Source: Anaerolineales bacterium
GTDB lineage: Bacteria > Chloroflexota > Anaerolineae > Promineifilales > Promineifilaceae
DNA: 10,019 bases
NCBI GenBank assembly: GCA_020432595.1
Contig: JAGQGA010000143.1
Coordinates: 1 to 10,019 of the forward strand
Direction: 5' to 3'
Positions 5,547 to 10,019 of this stretch are shown here, one piece after another (position 1 is the stretch's first letter; each line of letters starts with the position of its first letter). Below the pieces are notes generated by a model. The model ran no database searches. It was not told where the DNA came from and saw only the letters and a list, made by a program, of their open reading frames with translations. Both the position numbers and the translations under genes were made by a program.

Positions 5547-5753
5547 TTAGCGAGGTGAAGAAGAAAGGGGTGTGTTGGCCTGGCGCTCAATGAGGCTACA
5601 GGCAACTTCGAGAATGGCAGCGGGGGAAATAATCATGGCTTCAAACCGGCCATCATACAGAATCGTCGGTTCGTCCTTCAAAATGGCTCGCCGCAGTTGG
5701 GTTAGCTGTGTTTGAAATTGTTCACGAGCCAGTGCCTGAGTGTCAACAATCAT
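5547..5753 (-). CDS. Unrecognised 68-residue protein coupled to surE
   Basis: I do not recognise this family. The protein is small, soluble-looking and helix-rich. Residues 8-27 form an amphipathic, Gln-rich helix, followed by DEPTILYDGRFEAMIIS (a possible beta hairpin), a helix ending in SLIERQ, and a Ser/Pro tail. The strand-turn-strand part faintly resembles the EPVxxxxxGRPVAVxVS core of Phd-type antitoxins, but no toxin is adjacent and the match is weak. Translation support is strong: GGAGG (5761-5765) lies 7 bases before the ATG, and the ATG overlaps the surE stop in an ATGA (5750-5753). Coupling to surE suggests a linked function or regulation. No ACGGCCGT copy lies inside it. Confidence 0.7.
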   Translation of the reverse strand: MIVDTQALAREQFQTQLTQLRRAILKDEPTILYDGRFEAMIISPAAILEVACSLIERQANTPLSSSPR

Positions 5754-6523
5754 CCGGCAACCTCCAAATAAGCCATTTGCCCCTGGTGTCCCAATGCGAC
5801 CGGAGAGGCAAGCGCCTGGGCAGCAACGGGGTTGAGGGTGAGCATGGTAATGAGGGCATACCCCTGGGCTAAAACGGCCGTTGGCTCGTCACAGGTCATG
5901 CTGGTGGCGTTGATAAAGGGCGGCACCACTTCATCGTGCTCCATTTCCTGGCGCGAGGCGAGCCGCTCATAGTAAACACGTAAATCCTGCTGGGCGTTGC
6001 GGATGCCGCGCACGCGGCCGGAAGGAACCTGGAGATTGTAAAAACGGCGTTTGGGAAAGCCTTCGCTGATGAACCGCTGGACGATGTGGCAGGTGAGATC
6101 AACGGCCGTTTGCCACGCTACCTCCCCCAACCCCACCGGCAGAGAAACGGCCGCACCGGGGATACCCAGCATCAGGGCTTCAGTAACGGCCGTTACCCCC
6201 GCCGAATAAGCCAAATGGTGGTGCGCTGTCGGCATCACATTCACACCCGACACCACCAAATCCACATCCTGCGACAAAAACCCCATCAGGGCATACGAAA
6301 CGCAGTCTGAAGGGGTCGCCCGACAGACAATGACCGAACCGCCATCGTCGGGCAGGCTGGACAATCGCACCCGCATTGCCTCCTGAGACAAGGTGCTATC
6401 GGCCATAGACCAATCGTTCTCTGGTACAAGCACCGTCACCTTGCCAAACAAGCGGAGCGCCCTGGCAAGCGGGGTCAAACCGGCAGCGGTATAGCCATTG
6501 TCATTGGTCAATAAGATGTGCAT
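5750..6523 (-). CDS. surE: SurE-like 5'/3'-nucleotidase, divergent metal site
   Basis: SurE proteins are metal-dependent phosphatases acting on nucleoside monophosphates and short polyphosphates. This 257-residue protein has the SurE start MHILLTNDNG, VPENDWS (34-39), and SGVNV (92-96) followed by YSAGVTAVTEA and LGIPGAAVSL. Of the usual ligands D8, S39 and N95 are present, but the second aspartate (D9) is N9. The usual D of the D-x-x-YSGT segment is replaced by histidine and the motif reads YSAGV. Catalysis may therefore be changed. The ATG at 6521-6523 has AGGAG (6531-6535) 7 bases upstream. The longer frame from TTG 6649 adds a hydrophobic stretch but is better explained by the small ORF at 6528-6614 in another frame. 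It overlaps the next gene by 4 bases. Confidence 0.88.
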   Translation of the reverse strand: MHILLTNDNGYTAAGLTPLARALRLFGKVTVLVPENDWSMADSTLSQEAMRVRLSSLPDDGGSVIVCRATPSDCVSYALMGFLSQDVDLVVSGVNVMPTAHHHLAYSAGVTAVTEALMLGIPGAAVSLPVGLGEVAWQTAVDLTCHIVQRFISEGFPKRRFYNLQVPSGRVRGIRNAQQDLRVYYERLASRQEMEHDEVVPPFINATSMTCDEPTAVLAQGYALITMLTLNPVAAQALASPVALGHQGQMAYLEVAG

Positions 6524-6527
6524 GGTA

Positions 6528-6614
6528 CTACTCCTGTCGCGCCCGCCCCGCAGAAACACAAATACCAATAACAAGAAGGGCACTGACAATTGAAAGAACA
6601 GAAAAAACAAACAT
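6528..6614 (-). CDS. Small single-pass membrane protein upstream of surE (28 residues)
   Basis: This ORF runs from the ATG at 6612-6614 to the TAG at 6528-6530 and encodes 28 residues. They are a hydrophobic helix of about 20 (opening MFVFSVLSIVSALLVIG) followed by a short charged tail with two arginines (AGRARQE). A strong ribosome site, AGGAG (6620-6624), lies 5 bases upstream. The TAG stop directly follows the AGGAG that serves surE, and the surE ATG lies 4 bases after the stop, so the genes look translationally coupled. The sequence resembles no family I know. The composition and the tail (positive inside) predict an inner-membrane peptide with its C-terminus in the cytoplasm. It could alternatively be a leader ORF whose role is only to control surE translation. 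The ribosome site and stop position make chance less likely. Confidence 0.55.
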   Translation of the reverse strand: MFVFSVLSIVSALLVIGICVSAGRARQE

Positions 6615-6670
6615 ATTAGCTCCTGTACCCGATGTCTTTCTGACACCAAGTTTTGATAGATGACACAATT

Positions 6671-6714
6671 TGGTGGAGGAACGGCCGTTTAGTTAGTCAG
6701 CCGTTCCCCCACCA
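6671..6714. terminator. 15-bp hairpin just after the choice-of-anchor gene
   Basis: TGGTGGAGGAACGGC (6671-6685) pairs with GCCGTTCCCCCACCA (6700-6714), with one A-C mismatch and a 14-base loop. It starts 7 bases after the TAA of the 980-residue protein gene. On the minus strand it is followed by AAATTGTG, not by a clean T-run, so it may be an RNA 3'-end stabiliser or a weak terminator. An ACGGCCGT copy (6681-6688) straddles the arm and loop. Confidence 0.5.
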
Positions 6715-6721
6715 CACTTGA

Positions 6722-9664
6722 TTAACGCTTTGCCACTACCGGCAAATATTGTTGATAGGTCGCCTCAATCTCATAAACGGCAACCGTACCGCTAATTTCA
6801 TGCGCCAGCAACAGCAGCGGACGACCCGTTGGGCTATCCTCGGCCGCCACAAACGCTACCCCTTCCGGGCTAATGTCGCCATCAGCCGGGGTGTAGCCCA
6901 CAAAGTTTGGCGCATAGGGGTGGGTTACGTCATAAATCATGACCCCACCCACCCGTTCCAGGCCGATAAAGGCGTAGATACGGCCGTTTATTTGCCCCAC
7001 CGCCACACCTTCCGGCTCAGCACCTTTGTCATCGCTGCGGCTGTCAAAGCTGCTGGCACCCCCGTTGGAGTTAAACCGAGTTGGAATCAGGTCGGCTGTG
7101 ATGCGGGCAATGTCGTCACCGCTGTCAAACACCAGATTGCCATACGCATCCCAGATGGAGAAAGAGCGTGCGCCATAGCTGTAAAGCTGGTCAACATCCC
7201 CGTCGCCGTCCAGGTCGCCAAACTGGTTGCTGGTTTTAAGCCGCCCCAGGTTGCTGTTTTCTTGCAAGATGGCGGCATCGGGGAAGCGGGTTTCATCCAG
7301 CACCACGCCACCGATACGCTCCTCTTCGGAGAAGCCGCTGTAATCACGGCTGTCCCCTTCGTTGGCCGTCACATAGTAGTGGTTGCCGTCAGAAGTGGCA
7401 TAAGAGGCCACGGCATCGGGCATATAGCTGCCAAACACAGGCCAGTTTTGGATGTTGATACGACCAATTGCCTCACCCTCTACCTCAGGGCCATCCACAT
7501 CGCTGGCATCCAGCCCGTTGCCTGCGCCAAAGCTGATGATGCCGAGGGTGGTGGTGGTAGGGTTAGGGTTAAGGGCCACCGTACCATCGCCGGGGATGGG
7601 CTCGTCGAGCAGGCCAAAGTCGTTGTCGTTGATGACGGCCAAGCTACCGTTTGGCAGCAGCGTTAACCCCTCCGGCTTGTCACCCGCCAGATACCCCAGC
7701 GAGGGCAGATTAACGACCTTGCGCTTGTGAACCGGCTGAATACCCAGAAACGCCAACTCATCCGGCAAATGCTGCTCCAGCGTCATGCCGGGCAGCAGTG
7801 CCGGGGCAGAACCACTGAGCAAGTTGGTCGCTCCCAGCAAATCCACTTCAAAGACAAACTTTTTACCCGTTGCCCCCACCGCCGAGTCGCGTTCGACGAC
7901 AAAGAACTTGCCGCCACCGGCGTACACTGCGTCACCAATTTTGTCCACCTTGTCCGAACGATAGTCAGACCCTTCCAGCAGGTAAACATATTCAGCCACG
8001 GGCGTGCCGTCGGCGGGGTCAATCCCCAGAACCCGAATCACGTCTGAGTTATCGGATGCAGCCCGGTTGGGGTTGGCTAATGGGGTTTGGATAAAGGCAT
8101 AGAGGATGCCGCTATCGGTGTCGAGCGCCATCGCCTCAAAACCGCGATTGCTGCGGCGGGTGGCGTATTCGGCGGGCAGGGTTTCGCTGCCATAGGTGCC
8201 AACGGGTTGTGGTGGGTCGGCTAAAGCGGCCGTTCCCTGCGGCACATAGCGGGCAATGAGAATGCCATCGGGGCCGAAGTGGTAGATCGCCGGCCGATAT
8301 TCATCCACCATCCAAAAATCGCCATTCGGTGCCACAATAATTCCTTCCATATCGGCACCCAGCTCATCATAAGGTAGGGCGTTGCCCAACAGATCAACGG
8401 GTTCCTCATCCACGCCGGGGATGTTGGGCAAACCGGTGATGGGGGTGGTGCCATCGGGGCGTGTCAGGAAAATTTCGTCTAAAATGCGAATTTCACCGCT
8501 GGCAGGGTTGAGGGCAAAGCGAATGACGCGGGCTTGGTAGTCGGGGAGGGCAAACGGCCGTTCGTCCTGTCCATCGTTGTCCACATCCGTTGGTGCGCCA
8601 TTTGGCCCCCGATCTGGAATGGTGGCAAAGTGGTATTCACCCGTGGCGGTAGCCATCCCCTCAAACCACAGCCCCGACAGCCCACCCAGCTTAATCGTCT
8701 GCCCGCCCTCGGTTAAACCCAGGTCTGGCAAATTGGTAAACGGGTAATTGTGAATAGAAGCGGGGCCTTGGCTATGGTCTTTGTAGCCCAGCGGCAAAAT
8801 GTCGCGCACGGTGGCGGTGGCAATATCCACCACACCAAAGGCGTTGGCCTCTTGCAGCGTTACAAACGCCGTCGCCCCATCGGGAGAAACAGAGATGTAC
8901 TCTGGTTCCACGTCTTGCGCCACGGTACTGGTCATGGTGACGGTGGGAAAAATGCGAACGCCCTTTGCCTGTAGCTCAGCGGAACGGCCGTTCCAGGCGG
9001 TAAAATCTGCTGTGGCGACAGTGGCATTCGCCACCCCGTTGCTCAGGTCAATAATGCTCACCGACCCTTCGGGGTCAACGGTGTAGTCATCATTTGGCTC
9101 ACCTTCGTTTGCCACCAGCACCTTTTGGCCGTCGGGCGTAAAGGTAATCATGTCCGGTAAGGCACCCACCGGTACAGCCTGCAAAAACACGCCATCGGCA
9201 TCAAAAAAGACTGCCTGCCCCGGTGCCTGCTTATCCAAAGCCTGCACCGCCGCCACCAGCAAGCCATCATGTGCAGCGACGCTGTTCACACCGCCGCCAT
9301 AGGTGGGCGAAATGGGGATTTGGGTCACCAGAGTGGGGGAAAGGGGGTTGCTCACATCAAGCAGATCAATTTTGACCTCACCAGCATTAACGACATACAA
9401 ACGCTGGCTGCCGGGGTCATGGGCAACAATTTCGGCACCTCCTTCCCCAATACCACTGTCATACCGCCCCAACAGGTTTAGCACCACGCGGTTGGTGGCG
9501 GTGGGGGTGATGATGGTTGTGTGCGTGGGGGCGAGTAAGGGGAAAACGGCCGTTTCTCCATTTGCCAATGCCATCATCGGGCTAAGGATCACAGCCAAAA
9601 CAGTTGTAATAACGATAGGCGTAGCCAAGATCAGTGCGCCACGCCAAAACAGATTTTTTCTCAA
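6722..9664 (-). CDS. Secreted choice-of-anchor I protein with inserted phytase-like esterase domain
   Basis: This 980-residue exported protein starts with a Sec signal peptide: basic MRKNLFWR, a hydrophobic core, and cleavage likely after ALA (32-34). Residues about 62-300 and 735-968 are the two halves of a choice-of-anchor I beta-propeller (EIVAHDP, NAGEVKIDLLD, LPDMITFTPDG, VANEGEP, DPEGSVSIIDLS; then TANEGDSRDY, EPEGVAVG, ISPEGVAFV). Between them, about 320-712, is an esterase-like phytase-family domain (GLSGLWFEG, IPDRGPNG, GIIVAPNGDFWMVDEYRP, SNRGFEAMAL, KPEGLTLLPNG). Two acidic loops, DVDNDGQDE and GDLDGDGDVD (816-825), look calcium-binding. The chain ends in YQQYLPVVAKR, a possible sorting tail. 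The start is TTG (9662-9664), with GGAGG 10 bases upstream inside a hairpin. Phosphoester hydrolysis outside the cell is a reasonable guess; the substrate is unknown. Confidence 0.88.
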   Translation of the reverse strand: MRKNLFWRGALILATPIVITTVLAVILSPMMALANGETAVFPLLAPTHTTIITPTATNRVVLNLLGRYDSGIGEGGAEIVAHDPGSQRLYVVNAGEVKIDLLDVSNPLSPTLVTQIPISPTYGGGVNSVAAHDGLLVAAVQALDKQAPGQAVFFDADGVFLQAVPVGALPDMITFTPDGQKVLVANEGEPNDDYTVDPEGSVSIIDLSNGVANATVATADFTAWNGRSAELQAKGVRIFPTVTMTSTVAQDVEPEYISVSPDGATAFVTLQEANAFGVVDIATATVRDILPLGYKDHSQGPASIHNYPFTNLPDLGLTEGGQTIKLGGLSGLWFEGMATATGEYHFATIPDRGPNGAPTDVDNDGQDERPFALPDYQARVIRFALNPASGEIRILDEIFLTRPDGTTPITGLPNIPGVDEEPVDLLGNALPYDELGADMEGIIVAPNGDFWMVDEYRPAIYHFGPDGILIARYVPQGTAALADPPQPVGTYGSETLPAEYATRRSNRGFEAMALDTDSGILYAFIQTPLANPNRAASDNSDVIRVLGIDPADGTPVAEYVYLLEGSDYRSDKVDKIGDAVYAGGGKFFVVERDSAVGATGKKFVFEVDLLGATNLLSGSAPALLPGMTLEQHLPDELAFLGIQPVHKRKVVNLPSLGYLAGDKPEGLTLLPNGSLAVINDNDFGLLDEPIPGDGTVALNPNPTTTTLGIISFGAGNGLDASDVDGPEVEGEAIGRINIQNWPVFGSYMPDAVASYATSDGNHYYVTANEGDSRDYSGFSEEERIGGVVLDETRFPDAAILQENSNLGRLKTSNQFGDLDGDGDVDQLYSYGARSFSIWDAYGNLVFDSGDDIARITADLIPTRFNSNGGASSFDSRSDDKGAEPEGVAVGQINGRIYAFIGLERVGGVMIYDVTHPYAPNFVGYTPADGDISPEGVAFVAAEDSPTGRPLLLLAHEISGTVAVYEIEATYQQYLPVVAKR

Positions 9665-9671
9665 AATGCAA

Positions 9672-9703
9672 TATCCTCCAATTCTTCATTTTCCTGGAGG
9701 ATA
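9672..9703 (-). promoter_or_regulatory. Hairpin masking the ribosome site of the 980-residue protein
   Basis: On the minus strand TATCCTCCA (9695-9703) and TGGAGGATA (9672-9680) form a perfect 9-bp stem with a 14-base loop. The second arm contains GGAGG (9675-9679), the only SD sequence of the downstream TTG start. When folded, translation should be hindered, which suggests post-transcriptional control. Confidence 0.5.
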
Positions 9704-9735
9704 AGGCACTCTGTTTAAGCACTGGTCAACAGGAT

Positions 9736-9772
9736 GTTAACGGTTGTGATCCAGCAAGTTAACAAATTGTGA
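9736..9772. promoter_or_regulatory. Direct repeat GTTAAC-N2/3-TTGTGA, possible operator pair
   Basis: GTTAAC GG TTGTGA (9736-9749) is followed by GTTAAC AAA TTGTGA (9758-9772). The GTTAAC cores are 22 bp apart, about two helical turns. The second copy overlaps ATTGT-GAA-ACAAT (9766-9778). The site lies between the divergent 980-residue protein gene and the partial gene at the right edge. The binding protein is unknown. Confidence 0.35.
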
Positions 9773-9919
9773 AACAATCAAAGTATGTTGAAAACGGCAG
9801 GCCAGCTTTCTGCTGGGGCCAAGCTGATCAAGGTATGGCACTAGGATATTAGTCCTTCATAAGCCACCTTGTGAATATTCTTCGGTATAGTCAGCTAAGA
9901 GGTAGAAGTACAAGGAAGC

Positions 9920-10019
9920 GTGAAAATAAGAAAATTTGACACAATGGATTCAAAAAGCGAACCTAAACGGTCAACTACTACCAAAACAGGTTTGCTCAAT
10001 GAATCCACAACAACTATTT
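9920..10019 (+). CDS. Possible start of a plus-strand gene cut by the window end
   Basis: A frame opens at GTG 9920 (or ATG 9944) and stays open to the window end, 33 or 25 codons. AAGGA (9912-9916) lies 3 bases before the GTG, rather close. The N-terminus is polar and rich in Ser, Thr and Lys (MDSKSEPKRSTTTK from the ATG) and is not recognisable. It may be a disordered N-terminus. So few codons cannot prove a gene. Upstream, TATAGT (9886-9891) has no good -35. Confidence 0.3.
   Translation, partial: MKIRKFDTMDSKSEPKRSTTTKTGLLNESTTTI

Larger units (their letters stand above)
1314..9553. repeat. Dispersed palindrome ACGGCCGT, 15 exact copies
   Basis: The octamer begins at 1314, 1389, 1879, 2628, 3242, 4011, 5022, 5874, 6102, 6186, 6681, 6980, 8554, 8984 and 9546. 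Most copies extend to AACGGCCGTT. Fourteen lie inside genes, on both coding strands and in all three reading frames (read as Thr-Ala-Val, Asn-Gly-Arg or Arg-Pro). One is in an intergenic hairpin. There is none before 1314, in the 5238-5546 gap, or after 9553. Simple base composition would predict well under one copy. Confidence 0.9.

Noticed and set aside
6524..6649. N-terminal extension of SurE starting at TTG 6649 with a hydrophobic segment
   Set aside because: The SurE family start is at the ATG 6521-6523 with a good SD sequence. The hydrophobic stretch belongs better to the 28-residue ORF in another frame.
9582..9689. 35-codon minus-strand ORF from the ATG at 9687-9689, overlapping the secreted protein start
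   Set aside because: It runs out of frame over the signal-peptide coding region, its AGGA is too close to the ATG, and its sequence is not protein-like.
9798..9821. CCAGC/GCTGG hairpin in the right intergenic region as a terminator or tRNA arm
   Set aside because: The stem is only 5-6 bp with a bulge, without a T-run and without tRNA landmarks.

Overview
The window looks like chromosomal DNA from an uncultured member of the Chloroflexota (Anaerolineae-like). This is an inference. It rests on a large secreted choice-of-anchor I protein ending in a YLPVV-type tail, on many intergenic inverted repeats, and on a moderately GC-rich coding style. No rRNA, tRNA or CRISPR array is visible, and no marker gene fixes the taxonomy.

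Layout. At the left edge lies the 3' part of a GxxExxY-family gene (3-212, +), followed by a short 9-bp tandem repeat. Convergent to it is a YefM/YoeB-type toxin-antitoxin pair (276-802, -). Its promoter carries two TGTACA boxes 12 bp apart, the geometry known for the E. coli yefM-yoeB operator. Divergent from it are three histidine-biosynthesis genes, hisC, hisB and hisH (936-3356, +). Each of the three is immediately preceded by a different perfect inverted repeat, and none has a Shine-Dalgarno (SD) sequence. A dRS3-like repeat (3376-3444) separates hisH from a convergent ABC exporter half-transporter (3417-5237, -) and supplies that protein's last residues and stop codon.

A 309-bp palindrome-rich gap (5238-5546) follows. 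Next comes a translationally coupled minus-strand cluster: a 28-codon single-membrane-span ORF (6528-6614), a divergent SurE-like phosphatase (5750-6523), and an unrecognised 68-residue protein (5547-5753). Further right is a 980-residue secreted protein (6722-9664, -) in which a phytase-like esterase domain is inserted into a choice-of-anchor I domain. A regulatory-looking region and the first bases of a possible plus-strand gene (from about 9920) finish the window.

How the genes work together. HisC, HisB and HisH carry out three steps of histidine synthesis; hisA, hisF and the other his genes must lie elsewhere. The toxin-antitoxin pair is a self-contained autoregulated module. SurE-like and phytase-like proteins both suggest phosphoester metabolism, but nothing in the window proves that they cooperate.

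The most notable signals are these: 15 exact copies of the palindrome ACGGCCGT; the hairpin-before-every-his-gene arrangement; the small membrane ORF coupled to surE; the conserved YefM operator next to a toxin lacking its terminal tyrosine; and the C-terminal tail of the choice-of-anchor protein as a candidate sorting signal.
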